From contig NC_041820.1 in the NCBI RefSeq assembly GCF_900964775.1, positions 18,774,501-18,838,500 of the forward strand: 64,000 nucleotides of DNA, written 5' to 3'. This document shows positions 11,359 to 23,849 of this stretch, piece after piece (the stretch's first letter is position 1; each line of letters starts with the position of its first letter). This DNA comes from Scleropages formosus (Eukaryota; Chordata; Actinopteri; Osteoglossiformes; Osteoglossidae). The translations under genes and the position numbers were made by a program. The notes under the pieces are model-generated. The model did not search any database. It saw only the letters and a program-made list of their open reading frames with translations, and was not told the origin of the DNA.

Positions 11359-11583
11359 CAGGGGGTGTGGTGGTGCAGTGGTGCAGTGGGTTCGACCGGG
11401 TCTTGCTCTCCAGTGGGTCTGGGGTTTGAGTCCTGCTTGGGGTGCCTTGCAATGGACTGGCATCCCGTCCTGGGTGTGTCCCCTCCCCCTTCAGCCTTAT
11501 GCCCTGTGTTGCTGGGTTAGGCTCTGGCTCCCCGCAACCCCGTATGGGACAAGCGGTTTGAGATGGTGTGTTTGTGTGCGTGC
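11359..11583 (+). repeat. SINE family 1 copy
   Basis: Complete copy: GGGGGTGTGGTGGTGCAGTG head, GGTTTGAGTCC box-B-like segment, the TCCCCTCCCCCTTCAGCCTT block and a GTGTGTTTGTGTG tail. Confidence 0.9.
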
Positions 11584-12732
11584 ACAAACAAAACAAGAGA
11601 TGTTGCATGTTTTGCTGCTGATATGTGATTTTGCTGAAGGTAAGCGACGAGAGCTGGCGTGGAAAAAACCATTACATCTAAGCCGCTTGAAACAGTAGAT
11701 GCAAAAAAATGGCTGTTTCTCCTGTGGACTCCACACTATTGTCAGAGAGAATTTTTAATACAATTTCATAGCTGATAAGATAAATCCACGGATTGCACTT
11801 TCAGAAAAAGCTAGATTTTATGCAAGGATGTCTCAGTGTAAACCACTGGGGGACTTGCGCTCCGGGTACAAAGGGGGTATATAGAGGCTGGGGATCTGAG
11901 GCTTTCCTACACAGCCTCAAGATATGGACCGCAGCCTTGTTTGTGTATAAATTATTCACACGTTTCATGAGAGAAGCAGCAGCAGCAGCAGCAGACATGG
12001 CAAGAGATAAAAGGAGTTCGCGGAAAGGCAACAAAGATTTGTCTTTTTTCCTTTTGTGCCCTCCGTGATCCTGCAGCATGAGCTCATCCTGGAGTTGAAA
12101 CATCTGCACCATCTCAGACAGGAACCTGAGTTCGAAGCACAATGTCACGATTCTGCAGAGCCGTTAGCAGCTAACAAACAGAAAGTGCTACGGAAACTGG
12201 AAGGAAACCTGGCCTTTGTCCCTTTCTCTGTTGACGGCATGTTCCCCAGCTTCAGTCCACTGGGGGCACGTGAAGATTCATCCTAAAAGCCTGAAAGATT
12301 TCAGCAGGAGCAGAGTGCCGACACCCTGCTATGCAACCCCCCACCCTCTGTCATCTCATCGCCCTAAATGGTATGACATGTCATCTTTCCACGGGTGGGA
12401 GGTCCATCTCAGTCTGACTCCAACTTGCTCATTCGAGCATGGAAGCGCCTCAACAATAAGGAAGAGCGACACAGACAAAGACGATTCGTCGTCCTGTGGG
12501 ACAGTTCTCTCGTTCTGTCTCATCCATCTCTTGCCCCCAGGGTAGGTGAATTTTAGGAGCTTTGTGCCTTCTGCTGTCTCTTGTCTGTCTGCTTTCCGTT
12601 GTCTAAACTATAGTTAGGGCTGCCTCTTGGATTTGTTCAGTCTTCCACACACCTTTTGGAATTCTGGTAAGATCTAACATCGTGCAGGACACTACATGGG
12701 CACAGCTGCCGTCTACATGGCTGGAGAAGTGC
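11584..12732. other. Intergenic, no gene recognised
   Basis: Contains a short (AGC)n tract near 11976-11994. Open frames on both strands (for example around 11.8-12.15 kb) show no domain that I recognise and mirror each other on opposite strands, so they are not called as genes. Confidence 0.3.
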
Positions 12733-12882
12733 TGGGGGCAGCAGGTAAGCATCACCACCACTAGACCCGAAGAGCCCAGGAATAACTGACTGTAATAACC
12801 TGGAACAAGGAACTTACCTTAACTTGCTCCAATAATTGCCCAGCTGTATAAATGGGAAAGTTATGGAAAGTAGATTGACATT
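12733..12882 (+). repeat. Degenerate SINE family 2 copy
   Basis: Retains the order GCAGGTAAGCATCACC, GGAACAAGGAACTTACCTTA, CAATAATTGCCCAGCTGTAT and AAATGGG, but with many substitutions. It is older than the SINE inserted just downstream. Confidence 0.55.
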
Positions 12883-12898
12883 GTGGGTTGAAGACTAA

Positions 12899-13108
12899 TG
12901 GGGGTGTGGTGGTGCAGTAGGTCTGACTGGGTCCTGCTCTCTGGTGGGTCTGGGGTTTGAGTCCTGCTTGGGGTGCCTTGTGATGGACTGGCATCCTGTC
13001 CTGGGTGTGTCCCCTCCCCCTCCAGCCTTATGCCCTGTGTTGCCGGGTTAGACTCCGGCTTGTTGTAATCCTGCTTGGGACAAGTGGTCTCAGACAGTGT
13101 GTGTGGGT
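12899..13108 (+). repeat. SINE family 1 copy with target duplication
   Basis: Complete copy. GGGTTGAAGACT precedes it (about 12885-12896) and recurs at 13109-13120, giving a clear target-site duplication of at least 12 bases. Confidence 0.9.
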
Positions 13109-13120
13109 GGGTTGAAGACT

Positions 13121-13697
13121 CAAACCTTAAGAATGAGGGTGTGTGTTTCTAGCTTACTTGAAACTTCCTGTTTTCTTTAACAGAAAGCTGTTTGTAGAGT
13201 ACCTACTCCTCACCATCTTTTAGCCAGATGGGGCCTCTGGTTAGTGATTTTGGTGACAGTGCCACAGACACTTCAGTCACCGTCTGTCAGCATGAATGAC
13301 TAGTATGACGGTCTTTCTCGGTCTGCCTGGAGACGAGCGCCAGGGGGGCCGAGGGCAGTCATGTGAAAAATGCGCAAATGGCCACCGGCTGAGAGAAGCC
13401 CCAGTCACCTGTCAGGGAGCAGACAAGCACAGAACCCCCCGCGGTGGCCATTAGGGTGACCAGACGGGTGTCCCAGTGCCCCAGACAGGTGGGCCTCGGA
13501 ACTTGGCCCAAGCGCCCGTATGCACTGCATGCGCACACACAAATGATAGCAGATGCCAGCACTCAATGATTTATCAGCAACCAATTAAAAAACCTGCATA
13601 GTTATAGAAGCAATTCATTATTCACGACCCATTTTGAAGGCACAGGGCAAAGCTTACTAGCTGACTATGCTTGTTTTCCATCCTAGGCTACAGCATA
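13121..13697. other. Intergenic, GC-richer segment, no gene seen
   Basis: A moderately GC-rich stretch (13.3-13.55 kb) has no supported open frame. The motif AGGGTGACCAGACGGGTGTC near 13454 recalls DNA-transposon termini, but no partner end was found. Confidence 0.3.
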
Positions 13698-13912
13698 AGG
13701 GGGTGTGGTGGCGAAGCGGGTTTGACCAGGTCCTGCTCTCTGGTGGGTCTGGGGTTTGAGTCCCACTTGGGGTGCCCTGTGATGGACTGGCGTCCCATCC
13801 TGGGTGTGTCCCCTCCCCCTCCAGCCTTGTGCCCTGTGTTGCTGGGTTAGGCTCCAGTTTGCCGCAACCCCCGCTTGGGATGAGCAGTTTCAGACTGTGT
13901 GTGAGTGAGAGA
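13698..13912 (+). repeat. SINE family 1 copy
   Basis: Complete copy with a GGTGGCGAAGCGGG head and a CAGACTGTGTGTGAG tail. Confidence 0.9.
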
Positions 13913-15305
13913 CAACATATTGCCAAATAGTGTTCCACCACTGATTACTGTGTACTTCAACTTGCTGTTGCTTCACCTAGAATCTTACTGGGTTTTCACC
14001 AGAAGTTACTTTTTGTTAATCCTTTGCTATGGTTTATTACTGATGCTATATCAGCACACCAGCTTTGTTTTTGGTCTTGCTTTTCAGCATCACCTTAGCA
14101 GTTTTTGATAACTGATTTTTCCACACTATTATTTTAATCTGTTAAATGAGTGATTTTTTCATCCCAGGCTATTCTATTTGCAGAACAGCTTAGTAAAGTC
14201 TCTGAAATGCGTTGCTACAATTATTTAAATGCCAGAAACACGAGACATACAGCATCATTGACTTAGTCATTTATATGACTTTAAATGAATATAGACCAAA
14301 GCTTTTCAAGTTTATTTACCTTGCTCAACAGCATATCAGCAGTAATTAAATAAATTGGAACCATAACTCTGCAGTGAACCAGATGGATGGAAGGATAGCT
14401 CAATCGTTCAATGGATCAATGGATTTATCTGTAACATTTTGGTCAAATTAGGTAAAAAAACCAACGCTGCAAAATAACCTCTGGCTAAATGTACAGTTGT
14501 GACTGATGCAGATAAAAATGTAATGATATATAACAGGATACAGATGGGAGTTTTGTGCACCCTGGGTGGCAGTGTGTGGAGAGGGAGACTAAACAGTAGT
14601 TCCTTCCATTACCTTGTTTACTCTCAGTCTGTGAGTAGGTAATTGTATTTCGCCTTAAAAAGGTAAAATGAGTTGCTGTCAGTTCAGGATATCCTCCGCA
14701 GTACTTTTCTCAAGCATCTCACTTCCTGTGTCATGCTCTTGGTTTGCTGGAGTTCCGCATCAAATGAAACTGTTGAGCTCTTATCTTGTCTACTGAGAAT
14801 CGTTGTGGTAAATTTTCGACTCGACAAAACAAAATCAACCATCAGAAATGTCCGCGCCAATATTTCTGTTTTGGCAGCTTTTTTTATTTTAGCTTTTTCT
14901 TCAAATTCAGTTTCGCCAACTACCCAGTTTCTACAACTCTCCAGCAAAGCACACAAACACACTCACTCACCTCCAGGAAGGGTGAACACAAGACACACCT
15001 TCTCTGAGCTCTAAGCTCCCAGGAAATCTGCACCACAGTTAGTTTTTATTGTTCCAGGTGAGCAATACTTGTTGGAATGTTGGCATGTATGGCAGAATCC
15101 TCTTAGATACAGTAACACAATATCTCAGGAAGGAAAAGATGATTTGCAAAAGGTAAAACAGCGGTTTTGTAATCACAACCACTACAGTGTTACAATCAAT
15201 GTTGCACTGTGGGTTTGTAATCTGGGATATGCCTTGCTCCTTTTTCCACTTGTGAAACTTCTGAGCTTTCATAATTATTCATTCAATAATTATTGTTATC
15301 ATTCT
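13913..15305. other. Intergenic, no gene recognised
   Basis: Overlapping open frames on opposite strands at about 14.68-15.0 kb translate to sequences I cannot place in any family. The minus-strand frame is rich in Lys and Glu but has no start context, splice structure or neighbours that support a gene. Confidence 0.3.
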
Positions 15306-15494
15306 TCATTTATCTGATGCCTTTGAATGTTATGGTCATAAAGCAAGCAGCCTACAAATATTTACCCATAAAGAGAGCAGAGACAATTCAGCACACGCAC
15401 CATACTCAAAGGGACTGCCATAGAAGTGGGATTCAAACCAGACACCTATAGATTGTAAGGCAATAACGCTACCCACTATACTACCCTCTGCCCA
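15306..15494 (-). repeat. Degenerate SINE family 2 copy
   Basis: Reverse-oriented: TTTATCTGATGCCTTTGAAT tail, ATTTACCCATAAAGAGAGCA and a head ending ACCCACTATACTACCCTC, at low similarity to the younger copies. Confidence 0.55.
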
Positions 15495-16188
15495 TTCCGT
15501 GTAAGCATGTCGAAACTGACACTGTCTGTGTTGACATCAGTCAAATTTTATATGAGCTTTACGATTTTTCAATATGCACACTGCAGTTTATATACTCACT
15601 TGCTCATTTGTTCACTTGTTCTGTCGCAGAGTTGCAGCAATGTAAAATTCCAGTACATCTGTATGTCTGGAATGTGGAAATACACTCAGCCCTAATATAA
15701 TGAGGTCCTGTAAAATGAAAATGCGAGAGCAGTTGGTGAAAATACGAACCCTTTTTTTCTCACAGCAGGCTCATTATTCAGTACAACAGTATTTTTGTCC
15801 CTTATGTGATCGTTCTGCTTCCATACTTGTCCTTTATGCAATCTTGACAAAGACGTAACAAATATCACAACTAAATAGTTTACTGTCAACAGATTCCTGA
15901 TGACAGCTAGCCTTGATGATTGGTTTACGGCAGTTATTCAGCAGAAGAATAAAGTAAACATAGAATAAACATTCACGGGAACAACTGAGAATGTAACAGA
16001 ACGTGATAATTTAATTATGCTTAGAAACATAATAATGCTGAGTGCAAGGCAACATGGGATAAATACTTTCTATAACCTATCACATTAACAGTCTCAACTA
16101 ATCATAACCACTGATTAATATAAAGCTATCACAATTGAAATAGCACATTTAATACTATTAATTTGTTTAGCTGATGCACTTTCTTTAA
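15495..16188. other. Intergenic, AT-rich, no gene seen
   Basis: No supported coding segment or repeat. Confidence 0.3.
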
Positions 16189-16398
16189 AGGGACAGCTGG
16201 TAAGCGTAGTGTTTAGTGCTACTGCTGTTGAACCCAAAGGTTACAGGTTTAAGTCCCACCTCTATTTATAGTAGCCTTGAATAAGGTATTTAACCTAAAA
16301 TTTCTCCAGTGAAATTATCCAGCTGGGTAAATAAGTGCAGATGTCTTAACATTGTAACTTGCATTGGAGAAAAGCGTCAGCTTAAATGAATAAATGTA
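16189..16398 (+). repeat. SINE family 2 copy
   Basis: Head GCTGGTAAGCGTAGTGTTTAG, box-B-like GGTTTAAGTCC and the tail GGAGAAAAGCGTCAGCTTAA. A partial inverted copy follows at once. Confidence 0.75.
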
Positions 16399-16505
16399 CA
16401 TTTACCCATTTATACAGTAGGATTGTTTTCACTGAACCAATTCAGGATAAGAACTTTGCTCACGGGTACTACAGAAGGAGCAGGGATTCAAACTTGAGCT
16501 GAGTC
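16396..16505 (-). repeat. Partial SINE family 2 copy, inverted relative to its neighbour
   Basis: Starts ATGTACATTTACCCATTTAT and runs to the CAGGGATTCAAACTTGAGC segment. Its head is missing. Confidence 0.6.
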
Positions 16506-18404
16506 CCTATATAAACATGAAATTATTAATTCAGTTATTTAAATCATATTGTGACAGGAGCTGCCAGTGCTGCAGGACAGAGGGAGAGAACAGCTGAACC
16601 CAGGTAATTCAGCACTGACAGTCCATACTTGTGCACACAGACCAGCGACACCTGAAGCCAAAGACATTTTTTACAAACACTAAAGAACCAATAAACACGT
16701 TCCACTGCACCTCCTCTGGAGTCTTTGCCTTGTCCTGTTCTGTAGAACCAGGTACTTGCCACAAACATAAACAGCTCTTATAACGACGCCCTTACAGCTT
16801 CATAAATAAACCCCAGCCCTGGAATGAAATAAACATCATCTCATGACATGTGTCTATGCATTTTGCAGTGAAAGACATGGGTTGTGATTTTGTGGACATT
16901 ATGTGATAAATATTCATGAGCCAGTTTATCGAAATGCCCAGCGTGTACCCTGTCTCACACCTTATATTTCCTGGATAGGCCTTGGACCTCCTATATAACT
17001 GCTGGACAAGTAGTTATTGATAATGGATGAATAAATGGAAATATTACATTAAAAGGCAAGATATAATTGATTTATTCTTTAGAAATGATCTATTTATTTT
17101 GGTAATAAAATTAATTTTAGATGACATATAACAATAATTATAATTATTAGCAATTCAGCTCTCTCATAACAGGAATGCATCCAATGGGTTGATTTTATGG
17201 AACAAATTAACCCCATTATGTGATGAGTGGGTGTAGCAGATTTCAGTATTAAATGGAATTTTTCCTTCAGTCAATTTCCATGTAATCAGCTTACAAATTG
17301 GATATCTTTTTCTAATATTTTATTTGCAAGGTGAACACACCAAGTTAACCCTTCTGAAAGCATTGGGAGCTGCAAGTCAAATTAAAATCAGATCACAGAA
17401 AAAGTATGGAAATCTTTTATGTCAAAGAGCTTGCTTTACTTGTCTCCCACGAGTTATTTGCACTCGTATGCTCTTAATTTCCTATTTATGGAGAATCTGA
17501 ATTAGCTTCTAGTCATTTGCTGTTTCACACATTTGTCACTTGGAACATAATCATCAATAGTCATCGTGGGAAGGTACAGCAAATTATTTAAATCATACAC
17601 AAAGACAACACGCAAATTTGTGAGAAGACATTTACAGCCACAAGTTTAGCAATTTTAGAACATGAAAGAGCCTCAAATGTGTTCAGAAATGTGTCAGCAA
17701 ATGTTTTGGACTTGGGTCTCATCATCTAAGCCAGAAGATTTCAAAGCCCCCTGTTACAGATAAACTATTGTGGATTTGTTGTTAAAAGATGAAGTTCTCC
17801 AAGAGATGTGCGACCAACTTTTAGTAATAGTTCATTACAGATGGACACTCGAAATCTCAGAACCGCAAGAGTTACGCGTCCCTTATATGGAACGTGTCCG
17901 CTTTAAAGCTGTTGGGTGTATTCTGCTGACTAAAAATTTCCCCACAGAGGCGTGGAAATCAGCACTTTAAGTATTCAGATCAGCAGCCAACCACAAAAGC
18001 TTCTGAGCTTGCACATCTTGTGTGGCAAGCATTGTGTCTTCAGAAATAAGATCATTTCAAAAGTCCCTCACCCTCCACTAGTTGTTATTCATTTCTTGCT
18101 AAACATGTCACACTTCTGCAGTGTTTGGCTTTACTCCATTATTAGTCCTCCTAGTCCCTTATTTTAATAATCCATGCTAAATGTATTAAATTCAGAGCAT
18201 TTTCACAAGCAAATTGCCAAAGTACAGTTATTCTAAATAGAATAAAGACATTTTTCTGAACTTTGACCCTAAGATGAGACTGACACTTAACATTTTTTGA
18301 GGTCCAGGGAGAGTGTGGGACACAGGTGATGCCAGGAATAGGTAACCACTTGCAATTCCTCGGCAGCTTTATGCCGAAACAATGATGTAATGCACTCATT
18401 GTAT
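16506..18404. other. AT-rich intergenic stretch, no gene or repeat recognised
   Basis: Low-CpG sequence without recognisable exons. It could hold non-coding regulatory sequence for the receptor gene at 19.8 kb, but nothing in the bases alone shows it. Confidence 0.3.
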
Positions 18405-19069
18405 TTTTCTCCGAGATATATGCTGCTTTGGAGAAAAGTGTGCTAATTGAATAAATGGAAATGTAAACAACTGAAAAGCCTGGACCAAAATGGTGACATG
18501 GTCATTTCATTTAAGCACATTTACCACAGAAGATAAACAAGAATTTGGACACATCTCCATTATCCAATGAAAATTTCTTTAAGCAGAAATAACAGCTGTG
18601 ATGAAAACAGATGTGTTTCTTCAACAATTGCAAAATGGTTTACATCTGACAGAACCTACACATGTAACACCTAGCTTTACAAAATGTGTTTCTGTACTAA
18701 AGGTTCCTTGGAAAATACCACTGCAATACATTCAGTAAACATAGCAGTGAAGTTGATACAGAACAGGGAAGTTTTTGAAGAGTTCAGTGCAAGGGTACAC
18801 TAAGCAAAGTTCAGATGGCACTCAATGCTTTAACGGAAACTACAGTGACATTTGTAAAGTACATCACACAACTGACATTATGCTGAATATATTATTCTGA
18901 GTTCTGGAAACAGCCCCGGAAGAGACATTTTTAGATATGACAAAGGGAATGATACTACTGCAAAAACTACAACTTTCTGTGGTTTGTTTGTTAACTAGGT
19001 GGATAGACAGAGCGAGCTATCATTATTTGAAAATATTAATTTTAGACTTGAGACGGAAGTTAAAAAAAA
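18405..19069. other. Intergenic with a SINE family 2 tail fragment
   Basis: A tail fragment (GCTGCTTTGGAGAAAAGTGT at about 18423, then AATAAATGGAAATGT) is all that is left of one SINE. The rest is unrecognised. Confidence 0.4.
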
Positions 19070-19250
19070 ATAAAGTACATGACGCTCTTCTCCACAGCAG
19101 CTTACAATCATTTACCCACTTTTAGAGATGAGTAATTTTTACTGGAGCAATTTAGGGTACATACCTTGCTCAAGAGTACTACAGCAGTAGGTGAGATTCA
19201 AACCAACACCTTTCGGATAAAATACTACGCTACCAGCTACCCGAGTAGCT
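19070..19250 (-). repeat. SINE family 2 copy
   Basis: Reverse-oriented: GCTCTTCTCCACAGCAGCTT tail, ATTTACCCACTTTTAGAGAT core and a head ending ACTACGCTACCAGCTACCC. Confidence 0.75.
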
Positions 19251-19783
19251 CAAAGCACATCTTAACACAACAACCACCACTGGAAATCTAATGATCTAAC
19301 AATCTAACTGGCCTCTGTAGGTTTTGTTACACACATTAAATTAAATGATATACATTTTCACTGTACAAGCTATTGATGATAAAAGTTCCTTTGTTCAAAG
19401 CTTCCCATCATGTCTTCAACTGAAAGAGAGGATTGAGAAAGGCATTAAGCCAGAATGTTCCTGGTTGCTCTCTCATGAGCAAAGTTTTTTGGTGCAATCA
19501 AGTTCATGACTTTGGCTCCATTTTTTCTATTTGAAAGACTGAAAACTTCATTTAATTTTTAAAAACAAGTCATTCCTTCACAGCAGCTAAGTTTACACAT
19601 TTTAATCGCACCTTGGCAAGCGACAATGGGAATGTATCTCGGCCTGAACACACTGAGGTGAGAAATTTCAAGTGTTTCGGAGCTGAAACTGAGGAAGAAC
19701 AGGAGTGCTGGCCCAGTTAGTCCCACAGTGCTGCACCACAGTGGTTTGCACTATATAAGCCTTCAGGCCTCACAAAGCCAGGT

Positions 19784-20827
19784 TCAGCAACTGTGGATGT
19801 CCTTGTGGGTGGCGGCGTCTGACGACTGCATCTTGTGCTGGCTGCTGTCCGTGAGACGGGGTTGCAGAGCAGTACGACCGCTAAGGCTGGCTAGGCTCTG
19901 TTTGATCTCCTTGCGAATGTTGTCACTGGCCAGAACGTAAAGGATGGGGTTCGTGGCGCTGTTGATGGTGGACAGCCCAAGGAAGATGGTGTAGGGTGTG
20001 TAGATGCTCTTTAAAAAGTCACAGTTCTTATGGAGGTCAGGAAAGTGGAATGCAACTGCCCGCAACAGCAAGATGATATGGTAAGGCGCAAAGCATACCA
20101 GAAAAAAAATAATAACTGCTATGGCCAAGTACTTGACCTTGACCTTCTGAGAGCTGCGCAGGCCTGGACTGGCCTGGATGTTGATAAGAATGGCACGGTT
20201 GGTGACCACCAGGACACTGAGTGGAATGAGAAAGCCAATGACAAAGCGGGCATAGTTAAACCCCGCAACTGTAGCACTACTTTGGCCTGGCTCAAAGCAG
20301 CGACGCGGTCCCTTGTCAGTGTCACCCTCCCGCATGGTGAACACAGGCACATGGGAAAGTGCCACCAGAAGGTAAACACCCACGGAGATGACACCAGCTA
20401 ATTTCTGTTGCCGTATGCCACGCGACTCCACAGCGTAGACCACTGCCACATAGCGGTCGATGGAGACACAGCACAGCAGGAAGATGCTGATGTACATGTT
20501 GTTAAAGAAGATGTATCCTGTGATCTTGCAGGCCAGTGAGCCCAGATTCCACTCATGGGCTTGACTCACATAGATCATCCACAATGGCAGGGTGCAAAGG
20601 TACATGAGGTCACACAGTGACAGGCTCAGCAGGTAAATGCCCAGCACGTTCTTGCGCCTCACCTGGAGGAAGGTCATGTAGACAGTGGCCACATTGGCTG
20701 GAAGCCCGATGATCACCACCATGCTGTACAGAACCACCAGTGGTACCCGATCCACCTCATATGGAAGTGTGCAGTTGTGGCTAGCTGTCTGGTTTTGGCT
20801 TCCATCAAATGAGGTCATGGTCTTCAT
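19784..20827 (-). CDS. gpr132: GPR132 (G2A)-like class A G-protein-coupled receptor
   Basis: A rhodopsin-family receptor of 347 residues in one uninterrupted coding exon. Seven hydrophobic segments are visible. N-glycosylation sites NQT and NCT lie at residues 12 and 18. The TM3 Cys (SLACKITGYIFF) pairs in the family with the ECL2 Cys (RRCFEPG). The DRY box reads SIDRYVAVVYA, TM6 has CFAP instead of the common CWxP, and TM7 ends NPILY. AVVYAVESRG, NYARFVIGFLIPLS and LVCFAPYHIILLL match GPR132 better than GPR4, GPR65 or GPR68. GPR132 acts at the plasma membrane of immune cells; oxidised fatty acids, lysolipids and N-acyl amides are reported ligands. The frame stays open 24 codons further upstream, but TTTGTAG| at 20839 is a good 3' splice site, so translation probably starts at the Met at 20827 or 20818 after a spliced 5' UTR. 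The a or b fish paralogue is not resolved. Confidence 0.87.
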   Translation of the reverse strand: MKTMTSFDGSQNQTASHNCTLPYEVDRVPLVVLYSMVVIIGLPANVATVYMTFLQVRRKNVLGIYLLSLSLCDLMYLCTLPLWMIYVSQAHEWNLGSLACKITGYIFFNNMYISIFLLCCVSIDRYVAVVYAVESRGIRQQKLAGVISVGVYLLVALSHVPVFTMREGDTDKGPRRCFEPGQSSATVAGFNYARFVIGFLIPLSVLVVTNRAILINIQASPGLRSSQKVKVKYLAIAVIIFFLVCFAPYHIILLLRAVAFHFPDLHKNCDFLKSIYTPYTIFLGLSTINSATNPILYVLASDNIRKEIKQSLASLSGRTALQPRLTDSSQHKMQSSDAATHKDIHSC

Positions 20828-20838
20828 GTATGTGGTGC

Positions 20839-22310
20839 CTACAAACACAGTTGCCATTGCCAGGCAGACAGAAAGAGCAATGAGACATACGGCCCACAAT
20901 TACCAGAGGAGGGGAAGTATCAGTTTGCAGGAGTTATTTTTAAGCAACACAGATCAGACTATTCATTCCAGCTTTGCTCATGTTGCTGCTCTTTTTCCAC
21001 AATGAGCCCCAGTACTGTCACCCTCAACAATCCCATCAATGCAAGCCAAACCATGGTGCTGTACACATCGTGTCTAGACTCACTTCAAAACACAACGCAC
21101 TGCAAAAATTTCTTCCTTTATATCTCCAGCTTCATGGTATTCTTTACCATGACCAAGTTGCTAAACAAAAATGTGCAGTTTCACTTGTAACATGTCTCCG
21201 GCAGTGATGGCCGGTGTCTATGGACTCCTGTCTGTCCATTCCGCTAACCGGACTCCGAGCGGCGAGTGACCTGATACTGGTGGAGGTTAAGACTTCCCTT
21301 CTGTCTCTAAATTTGGATGGGCCATATTCCACTGGAGTAGCAGTTGAGTCAACTCCACATTTTTCCCCTTTCCTCTAAAATGCATCCTTCCATGCCCGTT
21401 CCAAACCTATTTAAAGATCAGGCAATAACACTGCAGTCTACTTTTGCATTTTCCTTGTATGTAAATGACGGTCACCATTACTGTAGCTCTAACTCCGAAC
21501 TGTTCCTTCATGTGGGGAAGCAGAGGGAAAAAAGACAGAAAGCAGCCACACCCCCACTTTCCTGTTTTTAACATATATATTGCTATGTTTAATATTACAT
21601 TATTCAGTGAAATGAAGTCTCATAAGCTGTTTTTTTTTGTAAGGGGTGGTGTTTTTACAAGACCATGGGACAGTAGGTGTTTAAGAAGACAGCGCCCCTA
21701 TGTAAAAATGTCAGTTGAAATTTGATAAGAAAAAACAAGTAACCACAATATAATATTCAGTGAACAGAGGACCACGCTTGTCTGCACGTACAGATACCTC
21801 TCTAGGGGTAACAGTATCTCACACTCCTGGAAATTCTGCTAAAACTTAATGCTTGAGTTAAAATTTCGAATGCACGTGACCCTTGTTACTCATTAAATGT
21901 CAGGCTTTTCTGTTTGTGTCATGAAAACCCACCCTTTGCAGAGGTTACATAGACCTTCTGGAAGAAACATTTACCATTTTAGCTTTGTAAAATCACAGGG
22001 GTAAACTGCTCACTATGAAAACAACACAGACTCAAATCAGCAAAGGTGGGTTCACATTTAAATGGTAAAAAGGGGTTCCCCACATCACACGTCCTTTGTA
22101 ATCTTAAGTGTTTTTCCTCTAATATTAGAACACCATATTTATACAGTGCAAAATCACATTCTAAGAATCTACTGCTATAAACTGAATCCATACCCACGAG
22201 AGAAGCAGCTCACACAGCACAGCCCATCCGTAAACCGTGACCTGTGCGTGCCTTCTGAACTTTTTAAACATTCTGCTGTGGTAAAAATGATTCAACGTGG
22301 CACTCTGTAA
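20839..22310. other. Probable 5' intron of the receptor gene, no exon seen
   Basis: Lies between the coding exon and the CpG-rich candidate first exon near 24 kb. No coding segment is recognised. A short CpG-containing segment at 21.2-21.3 kb could be an extra 5' UTR exon, but its splice sites are not convincing. Confidence 0.35.
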
Positions 22311-22530
22311 GGGGGGCGTGGTGGCGCAGTGAGTTGGATTGGGTCCTACTCTCCATTGGGTCTGGGGTTCAAGTCCCATGTGGGGTGCCTTGCAACGGAC
22401 TGGTGTCCCGTCCTGGGTGTGTCCCCTCCCCCTCCAGCCTTACGCCCTGTGTTGCCGGGTAGGCTCCGGTTCCCTGCGACCCCGTATGGGACGAGCGGTG
22501 CAAAAAATGTGTGTGTGTGTGTGTGTGTGG
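22311..22530 (+). repeat. SINE family 1 copy with target duplication
   Basis: Complete copy from GGGGGGCGTGGTGGCGCAGT to the (GT)n tail. GGCACTCTGTA occurs at 22299-22309 and again at 22529-22539, a target-site duplication. Confidence 0.92.
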
Positions 22531-22539
22531 CACTCTGTA

Positions 22540-23849
22540 TTTCCTACGTATAGGAAAAAATAATATTGTGAGTGCAGAGAGAGGGGATCGATACAGCGTG
22601 GGCCCATTTAAACTCCTCAAAGGGCATTGTCTTCTTGAGGGAGAGCCATATATTAATGGATATGAAAGTGACATGACCTCTTTCTTCATCGGAAGTCTTT
22701 CTCGACTTGTCGGCCCTCATTAGGGTCACGGGAAGGCAGATAAAATGGGGTTTATTTTCGCATCCATTACTCACTTTTTCAAGGATCTGATGTGTTAAGA
22801 GCAGCTCAGCTCGCGTTCTGTCTTAAGGCGATGATTTCTGTAGCGGACCAGCAGACCATGTGTCCGGAGAGGAGGCAGGGCCATCATCTTCATCGCTCTT
22901 CACTGGACTCACTGCACTGAGACAAACGCCGCCTCCTGTCTCCATCTGTCTGGCAAACACAGAGAACGCACAGCGAGACGCTCACAACAAAGCACTGCAC
23001 GTTAAGCGGGTCGATTTAACAACTTCCAAATATTCGAATACAGAAAAAAAAAAATGAATGAAATGTGGAAAATTACACCTGAGAAATTATCCCTTTGTTA
23101 GTGGTAGAGAAGCAGAAAAAAGAGCAATTTCCACACTTTCTATGCGTTGCAGCGTTAGGATTTATTGCTGAAATCATCCGTTATTAATACCTGCAAGTCT
23201 AGACTTGTACGTTGAGGCTAGTTATCCTATTTTGAATAATTTTTTTGGTACATTTAAGTGAGAAGATATTGTTTACACACACGTGTCGACTTAAAGGCTT
23301 TTTTTTTTTTTTTTTTAACCAGTCCTTTGTCCGTCAGTATTTAAAGAGCCTCAGCGGGTCATCCACTGAATCTCGCAAGTAAAATCCCGGGGTGTGTGTA
23401 AAAGACGTGAATAATTCAGCAGTGTCTGGACCGCCACCATGGGCAACCAGCGAAGTCACAGTTGTGTGTTGGTTCTGAGCCCAGTTCGGCTTCCTCTGTC
23501 TGCTCGTACTGCGCCCCGTCCCGAGAACAATAACTACTCGACATCATTTTCCTCATCTGGGCCCTTTTTTTACCCAACTTCCCCGGAGAAACTCTAACAA
23601 ATAAAATAACAATGCAGTTTTACTGACGAAAAAATGTGTGAGTGAGTGAGTGTCACACTCCGTGGCAGCAAAACGGCGATATTGCCACACAAGCACAATT
23701 TTTCTCATTGAAAAATGTCACCTTACAATATCGAAATGTCGAAAACATTTACGTTAATAATTAAATTTCAAACGTTTCATCATTTTTTCACAACGATAAT
23801 ATAAGCAGCCGGATGTACACGTGGCTAAGCTACTAATAAGATAAGTAAG
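22540..23849. other. Probable receptor 5' intron, moderately CpG-containing
   Basis: Holds a T-run at 23301-23318 and moderately CpG-rich stretches at 22.8-23.0 and 23.4-23.55 kb. No exon can be supported. Confidence 0.3.

Noticed and set aside
11801-12148. 115-codon minus-strand frame
   Set aside because: Includes a translated (AGC)n tract and mirrors plus-strand frames; no family resemblance.
14673-15014. Opposing frames of 113 and 92 codons
   Set aside because: No domain recognised on either strand and no gene-like context; possibly a fragment of an old repeat, but this cannot be supported.
20030-20401. 123-codon open frame on the plus strand
   Set aside because: Antisense shadow of the receptor coding exon.
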